Below, piece by piece: positions 35,376 to 47,600 of a stretch of 64,000 bases of DNA; the first letter of the stretch is position 1; every line of letters begins with the position of its first letter. This stretch comes from Oscheius sp. JU75. Its lineage: Eukaryota; Nematoda; Chromadorea; Rhabditida; Rhabditidae. Location: positions 9,610,001-9,674,000 of the forward strand of contig JASJZC010000007.1 of NCBI GenBank assembly GCA_037178855.1, read 5' to 3'. Below the pieces are notes generated by a model, which was given only the letters and a program-made list of their open reading frames with translations, was not told the origin of the DNA and did not search any database. The position numbers and the translations under genes were made by a program.

Positions 35376-37017
35376 ATGGCTCTTCGTGGTCTCTTCAGAG
35401 GTCTCACCCTGACCGTACAAGCTGGAACCCGGTCGGTTTCGACCCACCACACTTCGTTACCATTGGGTAGTCCGGTTGTCAGTCAGGATCTGAACATTGC
35501 ACTCCCGGAGAACAAGATACTCGTAAGTTCAAATGATTAGACCACAGTTATATTTCTTGGTTTCAGGCTACTTACATTTGGATCGACGGTACTGGAGAAA
35601 ACGTTCGAGAAAAGACCAGAACACTTGACACGGATCCCGGAGCTCCTGAAGGTAGAGAGAGAGAGAGAGACAATCATCCATTAAAACCATTTCAGCCTAT
35701 CCCGCCTGGGCCTTCGATGGCTCATCCACTTGGCAGGCAGCAAAAGGAGACGACTCTGATATGCAACTCATTCCGGTCGCCACCTACCCCGACCCCTTCC
35801 TCGGTGGAAAGCACAAGCTCGTGCTCTGTGAAGTCAACGATCAGGAGGGAAAGCCTTCAGGTAGGATTGGGCTCTGATCGCTCACTGCTTTCATGGTGAT
35901 ATGGGTAGACAAGTTCAGCACGTGGAAGGCATACGCCTTCTCTGAAACACGGTTATCAGGATTATAACGTAGCAGATTAGTGGGCGATAAACTTCTTCCC
36001 CCTAGGAACACGTGAGGGCATGGAACAGAGGAGAGATGAGCCGGAATAAGGTTCTATTTTTAGCCACAAACCATCGGAATGCCTGTAAAAAGGTCATGGA
36101 CGAGATCAAGAAGGTTCAACCGTGGTTCGGCATGGAACAAGAGTACCTTCTTCTGGATCGTGATGGCTACCCGCTCGGCTGGCCCAAGCACGGATATCCC
36201 GCTCCCCAAGGTATAGTAGTCCTTTTAGGGGTGATGTCACCCGAAGAATAATTGCGAGATTCCAATTAGACTGGGGCGCGTGTGAGATTCTCAGAAAACA
36301 TGAGTCATTTTCAGGACCCTATTATTGTGCCGTCGGAGCCAACAAGGTTTTCGGACGTGAAGTCGTAGTAGCTCATTATCGCGCATGTCTGCACGCCGGA
36401 TTGGAAATCTTTGGTACTAATGCTGGTAACTTTTTGTGACACTCGTTTTCAAATTTTCAATCTTCAGAAGTCACTCCTGGACAATGGGAGTTCCAGCTCG
36501 GAACCTGTGAAGGAATCGAGATGGGTGATCAGCTCTGGCTTGCTCGCTACCTTCTTCACCGTGTTGCCGAGCAGTTCGGTGTCTCTGTGACCTTTCACCC
36601 AAAGCCGGCGGTCACCATGGGAGATTGGAATGGCGCCGGATGCCACTGCAATTTCTCTTCAGCCGAAATGAGAGCTCCTGGAGGATTGAAAGCCGTCGAA
36701 GCTGTAGGGGAATGGATTTTGAATCAGATTTTGAGATTCAGGCTATGCCGAAACTGGCCTCGACGCACAAGGAATGCATTACCGTCTACGATCCTCATAA
36801 TGGAGAAGACAACAAGCATCGTCTGACCGGCAAGCATGAGACGTCCTCTTCCGAAAAGTTCTCCTGGGGAGTTGCCAACCGTGCCGCTTCTGTTCGCATT
36901 CCTCGAGGAGTCAAGCTGGCCAACAAGGGTTACCTGGAGGATCGTCGTCCCTCCTCGAATTGTGATCCCTACCAGGTTACCCGAATGATCGCCGAGTCCA
37001 TCTACTTGCGCCCTTAA
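35376..37017 (+). CDS. Glutamine synthetase, eukaryotic type II
   Basis: Catalyses ATP-dependent formation of glutamine from glutamate and ammonia. Seven exons: 35376-35522, 35567-35651, 35696-35860, 36064-36210, 36315-36425, 36468-36703, 36742-37017, total 388 residues. Family blocks in order: [11 protein letters not shown] with [118 protein letters not shown]. All metal- and substrate-binding blocks are intact. The last intron is only 38 nt. The first exon adds an Arg/Ser/Thr-rich, acid-free leader ([17 protein letters not shown]) that could be a mitochondrial presequence. TTTGCAG ends 2-3 nt before the ATG, consistent with trans-splicing. Confidence 0.92.
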
Positions 37018-37252
37018 GACCAAGTGTCATATCCTGCCCTCTGTGTGATTTCCTGTCACCCTTTCGATAAACCGACTAACTTTGAAGAACTTTATTCACA
37101 AGAGGGATGGATTTTACACACAGAAGGCTTGTGGCTTGAGGAGCAGATAGGGTGTTACTTACGTCCCCAGGTCCATCCAAGATCTCCCCAGTCGGGGTTC
37201 TTCTTTATTGGGTGCAAGGCACGAAGGAATCGCCGCGGGACCTAAAACTTCT

Positions 37253-37438
37253 TTATGGCTTGAAAAGTTGACGAGTTACCATCTGAGGGTCACTGCGCTT
37301 GCCCCAAGCCCATCCTAGATCCTCCCATTCCTGCTTAATGTCCCTCTTTTCCATCAGATTCATAGCCTCTGTCTTGTGCGCGAAGCACATCTGCATGAGT
37401 ATCGCAGCCGCCACAGTCAGCTTCATAATGGTGTACAT
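37253..37438 (-). CDS. Neuropeptide precursor with W(X6)W-amide (myoinhibitory/allatostatin-B-like)
   Basis: A single exon of 61 residues. It begins with a signal peptide (MKLTVAAAILMQMCFA, internal or initial Met) and contains MEKR, then DIKQEWEDLGWAW followed by GKR. Cleavage at the dibasic sites and conversion of the Gly would release a 13-residue amidated peptide. The two Trp at its core and end are six residues apart, the W(X6)W-amide signature of myoinhibitory peptides/allatostatin B. A short tail (SDPQMVTRQLFKP) follows. A CCTTTTCAG acceptor ends 5 nt before the ATG, consistent with trans-splicing and a complete N-terminus. The gene ends tail-to-tail with glutamine synthetase, 235 bp apart. 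I do not recognise the orthologue; the motif could be convergent. Confidence 0.7.
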   Translation of the reverse strand: MYTIMKLTVAAAILMQMCFAHKTEAMNLMEKRDIKQEWEDLGWAWGKRSDPQMVTRQLFKP

Positions 37439-38925
37439 CTTACCTGAAAAGGGGTCCTGAAAAAAAAGGACTAAAAGAAAAGTAACAAGTCTGTCCTGAT
37501 CTCACTGTCGCTGGGCCTTTTAAAGCCGAGCAACTAATTGCAGACAAATTATGGAGGCACTGCCAATAAGAATAATTTGATACAATTTTAATTGGGAGCC
37601 GACTCCCACATAGTCGGAGCTCGAGCAACTTTGTCCAGACTGCCCGCCTTATAGCGTCTGCCGAAATGGTATGGGAGAATTGTGTGGGCAGGAAAGTTTC
37701 CGGTCTTTTTGGAATAAGAACGTGAAAAATAAAACTTCGACCCTGGTTCCAGAGTGTTTGTACAAAAACTTTTTTTAGACCACTCTGTGAGACGATAAGA
37801 CGATATTGAGTCGCCCGCTTGAAACCTAAGATCTTCTAAAAAGAAGTGCTAGGCACATAAGCGGTGGGTCGGAGAAAATGCTGGAAGCCGCGAAAGGTAT
37901 TTCATTTCTAGCTAAGATGTTCGAGATGAGTCGCTTCGATTTCATTGCGATCGAAGAGTTGAAGAAAGTGATTTCAACTGCTCCAAACCATGCATTTTCT
38001 GGCAGTAAAATGACAAAAGGCTGAAAGCAGCTTTAGTCACAGACAGACGAAAAGGAACACCCATTAGGCTACTGAAGTCTGGATGTATCATCTCTGATGA
38101 AGTGATTCTCCCACACCTTGACTGGCTTCTCCTTTTGTCTGTTTTTTATTGCTGCTGAACAGAGGATCATTATCCGTCATAATCTAGCAGACATTTTTGC
38201 TAATTGAGAAGAGGAAGTCTCAGAAAATGAGGCAGATAGACGGAGACACAGGAAGACAGAGAGACAAAGAGACAAAGGGGAAGATCTTAGTTATGCCCCC
38301 ACCTATGTCAGTTTGTCCCCCGCCTTGCTCAATGTTTACAAGGGCGGGATTCAAAATTCAAAACTTCTAACGATTCATTTTTTCATTTTCTTCCTTCTGC
38401 TGCCTTCCTGTTCATTATTTTTCACGTTCTTTCCAACTATTTTTCCATTTTAAACCCATAAAAAATAGAACATTCCTTGTCTTTCTTTTATTCTTCCATT
38501 TTTCCTGCTTTTTTTTAGTATTTTCTTACTTAAACGTAAAAATGCGGAGACTTGAAACTTTTGCACGCATAATCAGAATGCAGGTCGTTAATTTTTCAAG
38601 TTTCTGATTCAAAAGAGACCCTACCTTGGAAATCTATCCTTCTGGTATGTATCATTTCCCTGATTGGACGTAAACCTGAATATGAATATTATTTTTAGAT
38701 GAAGTTCTTGAAGGATCCCATAAACTTTTATTAAGAAAAACTTCAACCGGACAAAAAATTGAATAGATTAAGCAGGATTATGGTCTCAAATCTCCGAACA
38801 CAACCAGGTTGAAGCTCTACGACGAGCTCAGCCGGCTCTCAACAAGGGACAGATGACGGAAAATAACAAAACGTAACAAAGTTTGCCATAGATAAAGCAT
38901 AAATACGGAATTATGTCCCACGAGC
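37439..38925. other. Intergenic region between the neuropeptide and TrpRS genes
   Basis: Nearly 1.5 kb with no supported gene. It includes a purine-rich low-complexity stretch (38236-38282) made of gacagag/gacaaag-type units. Part of it must be the promoter region of the neuropeptide gene. Confidence 0.5.
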
Positions 38926-41383
38926 TCAATATGTATACTTTAGAGAGCGGATTTCGGTGAAGCTCTTCACAGTCTCGTCAGTCACAGCCTTCCGCCTCTC
39001 TTGCATTTCAGAGATGACACGGGTGACTTCTTGCACAGCGCGGGCTTTCAGTTCGCCTGTTAGCATTTCTCCCTTCGTGTAGGCCTGAAAAGTAAAATTT
39101 ATACAAAGAACTAGTAGTTTTTACCTCTCGGATCTTTTCTAATTCTTCATCGTCATCCACGAAGAAGCGCAAGAACTGATAGCTGATGTCCACGTCACAG
39201 TCACCTCCCTTCTCACGGTGCTCTTCCACAGTTGGCTGTCCTCCGGAGAAGGCAAACTTGTTGATCTGAAATGCAACTATTTCCCCAGAACAGTACAATA
39301 TTCGTCTCTAGATATTCTTTTTGAGTACATTGTCTTGTCTATAGTAAGTATTATGTAAGGGAACTGTTTTTGGGTTTAGAGCTTTCCAAAGCAGCAAAGA
39401 CAATAGTAAGCAGTGCTTCATGAACCCTCTGTTGAAATGTCCCAGCCAGCTTGTGCATGTGTGTTTGTAGTTTTCATATGGATGTTAGGCTTGACTAAAA
39501 GCTCTATTGCATGAATCTTAATCGAGAAACTATCGCAAAAGCTTGAACTTCACTCTGGTAAGATGCGGATCTGATGTGAGAAGAACTATAGCTTGAAAGC
39601 GTTCTCCGAAAAGTTAACCTGTATGGCTCGATTCAGGGCGGCCGAGCCAGTTTTGAAGCGCGAGCTGTGGGTCCTGCCACGAACCCAGCCGGTCTTGGCC
39701 CGGCCGAAGCTGGATCTGACCATGTCTGGTTATTATCTTTAGTCGGTTTGCAAAACAAAAGTAATATCACCTTGTTTTTTATCTGCTTGGGAGTATCACT
39801 CAGATAGATGCAGCTGTTACTGTCACTGGCGGCCATTTTTGTCTGAGCTCCTTGCAGAGCTGGCAAGAATTCACTAAAGATCAGAGAAGGCTTCGGGTAT
39901 TTGAGTCTAGGAGCGACATCTCGGGTCATACGGAAGTAGGGATCCTGAACAGGTATTTAAACAATGTCTAAATGAAAAAGGTTACTTGATCGATGGCGCA
40001 AGGAATGAGACAAGGAATATCCTTCTTCCCATTGAAAACGTGAGGGAAGGAGGAAGAGAAGCAGGGAGCTGCTTCAATAGCAGGGAAGGCAGCCTTGCCC
40101 ATGCTGTCCTCAGGGGTGAAGCCGAAAATGGACTTGGCCTGGTTGGTGTTGACGCACTTCCAGATCTTGAGGATGTTCTCATAGAAGGGAGGACTAAAAA
40201 CAGAACTGGCTATTTTCCAACTGGCTATTCTTTGCTTCTTTTTTTGCAGGAGCCAAATTGAGGCAGTCCTTAGGCCAAAATTTGGCTGAGAATTGAATAT
40301 TTGCATGCTAAATGTCTCGTCGACAAGTCCAGCGAGCGGCCTTTTGTACGGTAGTGTCTTTATATTTTTTTAAAAACCGGTCAACCTTATAATAACATGT
40401 GTTTGTTTGTCATTGCATCATTTAGACCTTCTGCAAATGCATTGCTTCTTTCGGGAAGTTACTGAAGGATCAACCAAACTGATGTCAACGGCTTCAAGTG
40501 TGCTACTTTAAATCTTATATTCTCAAAAGATCTACTAGAATCTTCAGAAAGATTCTAGAAAACTTTGGAGTATCTAAGCTGCTTGTAGCAAGACATATTT
40601 TATAAACAGATGCATGCAGAACCGGGCCGAAAACCACGTTTTGCCGTCTCTGCTCAGAGTACCCTAGCTGGAAGCTATAGAGTTTCATGTAAAGCCGGCT
40701 AATACTAAGAAGAGGTGAAAAGACTGGTAGAGGATCACAGTGAAAAATACGTACCACATATAATTGAGATCGGTGAACATAAAGGTCTTTTCCTTGTCGA
40801 AACCGACAGAAATGATGTCCTTCATGTTTTCGTTGGCCATGCTCTTCGCCTCGTCGATTTTGAGATCTTTCCACAACACTTTCTCGTCATCGGTCATCTG
40901 GAAAAAAAACTGAACAAATTCCCAGAATACTAAACCTGGATGATGAGAGGGACGTCCAGAACCTCTTGCAGCCACTTGGTGAAGATGAACGGGACAAGAT
41001 GTCCTAGATGAAGACTTCCAGAGCTGGGCCCTCTTCCAGTATACAGGAAAAATGGCTTTCCTTGTTCTTTTCTATCCAAAATGGCTGACAGATCCCGATG
41101 CGCGAAGAACATTCCTCTCCTAAGCATCGGATGGGCTTTGTGGCCGGTAACCTTCTCGAATCGCTGAACAAGATCCTCTCCCAGCTTTCGACAGCCGAAC
41201 TTCTCTGGGACAGACATTAAAAATGAATTATATGCACTCACTAATAAGTTTATCATAGTCGACTCCCTTCGCGGAGCTGGCCGTCACATCCCACGGCGTT
41301 ACATGGTCATCCTCTTGTTTCTGGGCATCAGTTCCGTTGATATGCACCTTTTCCAAGTCAGCAGCCTCGCTTGCACCTGCCAT
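38926..41383 (-). CDS. wars-1: Cytosolic tryptophanyl-tRNA synthetase
   Basis: Class I aminoacyl-tRNA synthetase that charges tRNA-Trp. Seven exons (41383-41242, 41204-40936, 40897-40755, 40193-39986, 39944-39771, 39265-39125, 39084-38926) encode 411 residues, all phases consistent. Family blocks: [17 protein letters not shown] (HIGH-type motif), [61 protein letters not shown] (KMSKS-type loop; vertebrates have KMSAS), [35 protein letters not shown]. The N-terminus lacks a WHEP domain, starting [13 protein letters not shown]. Three introns exceed 450 nt or hold repeats: intron 3 is 561 nt and intron 5 is 505 nt with a GC-rich stretch at 39640-39715. Confidence 0.92.
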
Positions 41384-44300
41384 GACCTTAATATGATGTA
41401 GGTAAGGGGAAAAGGATCAGTGGAAGCGAAAAGCATGGTAAGAACCAGGTATTCAGTAGAAGAATGAGAGTTTGAAACATGTTTATTGGAAGAGATCGAC
41501 TGTAGGCGACTTCCAAAGAGGAATACCTGGAAGGAAAACATTTATAAGAATACTTGGTAAATTTTAATGTCTCTTGGGTTAAAAATAAGTTATGAAAGTA
41601 ATAAAAAACGTGTTTTCAAGGAAGTATATGTTTATGAGCTATACCACCGTCTTTTAATGCATTAGACGCTCCAATATTGAATATTAATTCACTTTAACAG
41701 TTTCAATTCTAACCGTAACATGGCAAAAATGTACAATTTGGCCGTATATCAAACTTGAACACCATAAGGAAGCATTTTTCATATTATACCGAAAAGCGGT
41801 TAAAAGAACTGCAACTTGAAGTTTCCAGCCGAAGAAGGCATCAAAAACGGGACATGACAGCAAAAATCGTAAAAGTGCCGACACAATCAATGCTAAAGTT
41901 GGCGGCTAACAGGAAAAATGGCAGCATGTCAATTGGAGATAAGAAAAGTTCCAATTCTTACGATTTTCGCCCACGTTTTCTTGTAGCTTTGGGCTAATCT
42001 TGTGGAATGATAAGACAACTCACAGCTGTCTTTCTACTTGGAGAAGTGATGACATGTCTGCTACTCCAGAACGACGTCGGTATCAGTTAGCTTGATACAC
42101 CAGAATGACAGCGTCGGCTGACCTAGAATGCAAATAGTGAGAATGACGCAATCTGAGAAGAGCTGTCCTTAGTTTTCCTGTTTTATGTTTGAAAAAACTT
42201 TAGATTTTACCTAGTTAACAGTCTTTTAACTGAAAATAGAGGTTTTGAAAAGTATCGCGAAAATCTAGTACTATTAAAGCTGTTAGCAAAGAAAGTTTGG
42301 ACCTATTCCCAAAAAAGGAACTTACTTTCGTTTTCTGAAAAAGATATAAGGCTCCTTTCGTCCACAACTATCCTTGGTCTATTTTTCGAGAAGGTTTTGG
42401 CTGTTGTGGTCAATTTGGGAGTTGTGAAGGCGAAAGTAGGAATCCTCCTTTTGGAAACTTGTAAATTGTGGTAGCGGCCATTTTGGTAAACAACGTGCAA
42501 AAAACTGTGCGGCACATCAGCACGGGCACATATTTGAATGGTCAATGACTGGTAGCCAGTCGTCATAATCGAATCAAGTTTTTTGTTGGAAACCAGCTGC
42601 CGACGGCAACTTTGCAGCCAGTTTAGTCTTAGTTTAGAATTGAAAACAGGCGGCTTCGCCGCTTCCATAGTAAAAAAAATTGCTCCCACAGTTGACTCTT
42701 CACCTTGTCGCTTGACATGAAATGGCTTGTCAGAGTTTCTGGGTAATAGTGTTGACATGAAATTGTGCGGACACCATGACAGACAGACGGATGGACGGAC
42801 ACCACTGCGCTTTAGTAAAAATACTACGCGCAAGCTTGTTAAAAGTTGTATAGAACAGCTTGACAAATGTGCATAGGAACCCCTGACCATACTAATCAGC
42901 TGCACACCTCAGTCATCATCCTGTCGGCCTGTCCTTTCAAAGCTCTATCTCTTCTTGCGTTTGCTGATTTTAACGACTTGTCCCTCATGACCGGATCGGT
43001 TTCTGGTCCGGTCAAACTTCTTACGAATCATCAGCTCCAAAAGAACCGAATGTTTCCGACTTCTTTTTCTTCGGTCAATCTGTTCTTCTGCAAACCCGGC
43101 AAACTTTGTATTTTATCGTCTTATGCAGGCAAGTCCTTTCGAACAGCCCCCCGGTCGTGCCAGACCAAAAGCCAGCTCTACAAATCCGGGACGGGCTGAG
43201 CTCTAACTCAGCTCTTAGGGTGCCATCAGCATACTCGAGGACAAGGAAACTTTGCTATATTCTGTAAAGTAGTAGCATTTTGTCTGGTCTACAACTACAA
43301 CTATGCAGATCATCACAAAGTTGGAAATATGATCTTGAACTCTAAACGACTGTGTTCTAATGCGTACCTAGTGCGCAGTACTTCAACTTACTAGGTCGAT
43401 CATTTCGAGCCAAAAGCCTGTCACGCTCCTTTTTCGGTCAATGTGTCTGATTATCCCGTTTAATGTCATCAGTATGGTCATCACCTAATGATTAACTCTC
43501 GTTATTGATGGCGGGCTTGGCCCATAATCTCTTGACAGGACTCAGCCTGGAAATATGATCTTTTATCACCTTAATCAGGGTTACAGTCCCTTTGGATTAC
43601 CTTCTCACTTGACAGCTCTCAAAATGTCCTGCAGCATGCCTTGAAGCCACGAGCTAAGATGAATGTTCCGGTCAATCGGCTACTCAGCGACTCCAGTCGG
43701 TTGCTGCTCAGGTGTGTTAGATGATCGAATCTTAGTCAGAAGGAATTTCAGATCCAGCCGATTTTGGTAGAAATGGCTTGTCTACAGCTGCAGTATTCTA
43801 TTGACAATCTTAACGAACATCGGGATCAGCAGCTCAAACTAAGCCTACTTGCTCGTAAAAGGCTGCTCCAAGCAATAACCTGCTGGCCGGATTCTCCTTC
43901 GGCCAACGGGAAGCACAGGCCTAGGTATGGTTGATTAAGGTGATACAAAGCACTTCTCAGACTCAAAGCAATTTCGAATAATCTAATTCACTAGAAGTTG
44001 TAAGAAACGATTCTGAACAGAGAGACAAAGACCGTTGCCACCACCTGTTCTTATGTCATACTCGCAGGAACCAAAAGAGGGCACCAGATACCTTCTAGAT
44101 TCACATATTATAAAACACATTTGTCAGACAGAATAATATAGAAGCACAGAGACACACAGTAGATTTCTGGCTCTTCTTATTGTCAATAATATCGTATTGC
44201 ACAATTGTCGTCTCCCGGGACAGCATACGCAACGTTCCAGAATCTTCTAGGTTAGCTCCTTCGAATCCAAAGTTTTTTTTCCAGTCTCATTATCTTCTTG

Positions 44301-44691
44301 CTTCCCTCACTTTTCCAGATCCGCAAATGTGGCTGAAAGTGATATCGATTTGCCCGTCTCTCATCAGTTTCCAAAGAATTCTGAACTGGCTTTAAGCTAC
44401 CTGTGCACGCTTTAGTGGCTATGGCCGAAGCTATGAACTGGAAGAGGTCGGTTATTTTCATGTGAGCCTATTCCCCATTTTCAAGTCCTCTTGATGCAGC
44501 AGGTTTACGTTTTCTGCCATGGTTCTACTACAGGCAAAGGACTGCTTTTTCCTGTATTTATCCTCGTAGCTGGGGCAAGAGAGCTGCCGGTTGGCCGAAC
44601 AAATCTAACAATAGTTTACTAACACAATGTACAAGTATCAACCATTTTTACATAGAAAAGAGTCCCGTGTTGTTGGAGATGCTAGACCCAG
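41384..44691. other. Gene-poor, repeat-bearing region
   Basis: No gene is supported in 3.3 kb. An 80-codon plus-strand frame at 41755-41997 and a 200-codon minus-strand frame at 42303-42905 are open, but the latter overlaps a dispersed repeat and neither shows splice sites or a known domain. The segment near 44500-44600 resembles one near 46440-46500 (both contain gacaa/tacagg-type blocks ending in CTTTG-CCTGT on the minus strand), suggesting another old repeat. Confidence 0.4.
42650..42825. repeat. Dispersed repeat, copy 2
   Basis: Second copy of the block at 32943-33112: aggcggcttcgccgcttcc, gcttgtcagagttt, attgtgcggacacc, then gacagacagacggatggacg and ccactgcgctttagtaaa in the same order. 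This copy keeps a more regular gacagacggacggac stretch, so it may be closer to the parent element. Confidence 0.7.
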
Positions 44692-47600
44692 CTAGGCCGG
44701 GCAGGAGTCCACCCGAAGAGAATTCTCTCGCACAGCTCTTCCGGGTGTTCGAAGGAGCTGCTCGAATTCCCACTAAGAATCAAAACATTTAGTGTGTTCA
44801 CAGGTACTAACTCTTCTCTCGACGAGGTCAATACTGACCGGGGGCAGAGAGTACTTTGGATGAAGATAGTCATTGACATGATAAGGTCTTGGTGGATTAG
44901 AAAGGGAGCGTTTTTGATGGTGACGCTCGGCTTTTGAGAATTTTCTTGACACTTGTTTGTACATGTCGAGGGAGGTGCTAAAATTTAGAGTTTTCTTTTA
45001 CAAATGCGTTCCACCTAGAGGAAACAGAGTCGACCTCGATGAACTTCGTGTTCCGACGAGGTGATTTCACAGAACTGAAGGGTATTCCTCTTCTCGGATG
45101 ACATCTAAAAGATTATATCCGTTTATGATCAACATTTTAAGATATTTGGACATTCAGGTGGATCCAGAAGTTTCCGCGCCCCTCTGCCTACCGTAGTTTT
45201 ATCACACCTGTCGCTTTTAGAACCCTTGATGTTAACATGCAAATCCTGTGGATATTCTTTTTAAATGTTTAATAGATTAAAAAAATGTCTAATGAGCGTT
45301 TAAAAGTTATAAAACGGGGGTTGGAATCTGCTTCTTTAAGTTTCGAAGGTCCATAGTTGAGGCCCCCCGGTGTCATTAGAGCACGAAAACAGTCTAGTGC
45401 AACCTTTCGTCAAATTGGTTCTGCTCGAGCTGGTTAGGGACAGGATTGTATCGAAAAATTGTAAGAGCTCCCTCAAACTCTGTTAAAGATAAATAAATGT
45501 AAGCCAAAACTAGGAACTATAGAAAATATGTAAGTGAGTTAGGGAAAAATTTTGCATTCAAGTCGTGATACCCATTCCAGCTTTTTTCAGTTGTCTGACA
45601 CGTTTATTTCTCACAATTCCATGATCAAAACTTATGATCAAAACGTATTAACACTGACAACGGACTTTACATGCTCCTGCTAACCCAACTTATCTTAAAA
45701 TCTCGCTCATTCCAAAGCGACTGTGTCTCTCTGTACGTATATACTGCGTGACAGTCATACAACTCGGAAAACTCTGATGACGCACGAGCAAAGAGGCGCA
45801 GCTACTTAGTCATATCTCCGTAGCTAGGCTATGAATCCCAAATTCGATCCCCATCGATGTTCTTCGGGTCTCAAAGGGTAGCGAAGCCGGCTTTGAGGAC
45901 GACTGCTTGTATATAAGAAGTCGGCTTGTTATGAGCCTGTATGCGGGCAAAAGGGACATAGCTGTTTAGATGTATGAAACTTGGTCCCTATCACTCTATT
46001 GTGAAGTTCCATAGTGTCAGTCCATATGTAACTTCGTCACTGCGACAAAACAGCCACCAAGTAACATACAAAAGGTATTGTCTAGGCGGTAAGTCAACTT
46101 TAGCGCTCTAGAAGGACTGGATGCGAGGACATTCGGTACTTTTGTTACTGTGAAAAGTGTAACCAACCGGAAGCTAGAAAACTGCCATAGTTGCTACATA
46201 TGTTAAAAACATACCTGTTGGGTATAAGGGTGCACCAGCCCATGAAGAATCCAATAAGGAGAATAGTATATGTGAACAATATGCCGATAGTTACGTAGAG
46301 CAGCATGCGTTGTTCATCTGAAAGTCTGTTGGTGGTGCTCAATAATCTGAAAGAGGCAAAGACCTCAAAGATGGTAATAGGTTCTCTTAAATGAAAAGAG
46401 CTTTAGGAATCCTATTGAGGCGCACGAAAAACTGACTGCAATTTCCTCGGTCCTACATGTGATTGTGGACAGGACAAAGGGCTGTTTTCCGATAATTGTC
46501 CAGGTCGCATGGCTTTTGAGTCAAATGTTCTCCACGGAATCCTGGAAGTACACCAAAGCGCAGAATGCCTTCTGACTTTCAGACAGAAATCGGTGGATTA
46601 CACTGTGGTGGCACTGGCTACTACTGGGGGATGTCCCCTGCTGCAAAAGAGAGACCATCTGTTGACCACAAATCAGCAAAAAGAATGGACTAGGTGTTGA
46701 AGAAAGATGACGCGAGGATTAGCAAAGGCCTTAGAGCGGTTGCATGACCAGAGAACTGACCCACTTCTGAGCTGGATATAGATGACGAGCTCACCCTCGC
46801 GTGGCCGCATATAACATGCAAGGTGCGTGATAGCAGAAAACTAACTTTTTACCAGGAAGATGGTCCAAGATCGCCAAGCAACCAACGCTGGACTCTAAAT
46901 GCCAAAACGAGCCAGGGAAGAAAACTTCATTAGTATTCATGGAAAGTGGAACTTAATCCCCTAATTTTAAGGCAAAAAATGATCCCTTATAGTAAAGATC
47001 ACGCGCTAAAATCTCAAAGTTTGGAGTCAAGACCCGTATGCATGAGCTGGTTTCGAAGAAAGAGGTATGTGTTTTAGGTTTTTGGTGTGTCTGTCTGGAA
47101 ATCTTGGAGCAGGGGTCGGTGTATATCAACAAAAACACATGACAATAGGGTGGCTCACAGCGTTACGAAAGCTTAAATATAGGGCGCTTATGACCGATGT
47201 GTCACGCGTTATGTATTGGGCTAGATGTCCGAGACAGGGAAGGGTCAGGTTACGCTAAAAAATTCTTACAGGAAATGGGGGATCAAGCAGGTCACGATGC
47301 TATTTGGAATGTCTGAAGAGGCTATTACTATCAGACAAAGTTTTCTGGCCATCTGACAGAGACATGCTCCGAAGGTGTTAGTGGAAATATTGGAAATGAA
47401 CCGGTTGACAGAGACAAACAGCAGAGAGATAGAGAGACAGAAAGACAGAAAGAAAACAAACTGCAAGCCCTTATGCCGACAGCCTAGGTTCGGTTGTTTC
47501 TTAGAGTGAAAACCAACTACTTATCTTTATTCAGCCATCTCTACTTTCTAATGAAGAAGATTTTTTGCGGACATAAAAAAGTGCGATTTAATTGTAAGAT

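Noticed and set aside
35640-35672. GA-repeat in a glutamine synthetase intron, considered as a regulatory element
   Set aside because: Short simple (ga)n tract in a 44-nt intron; nothing beyond low complexity can be claimed.
39633-39770. Open frame extending the KMAAS exon of TrpRS, rich in Gly/Ala/Pro/Arg
   Set aside because: It is the retained reading of a 505-nt intron with a clean GTGATA donor at 39770; the family has no such insert and the next exon joins in frame without it.
42303-42905. 200-codon minus-strand open frame, the longest in the gene-poor region
   Set aside because: Its first half is the dispersed repeat also found at 32943-33112; the composition (RPSVCLSW-type reading of gacggac repeats) is typical of noncoding repeat. 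No splice or domain support.
45780-45900. Possible tRNA B-box (AAATTCGATCCCC) on the plus strand
   Set aside because: No A-box at the right distance and no pairing acceptor stem could be found.
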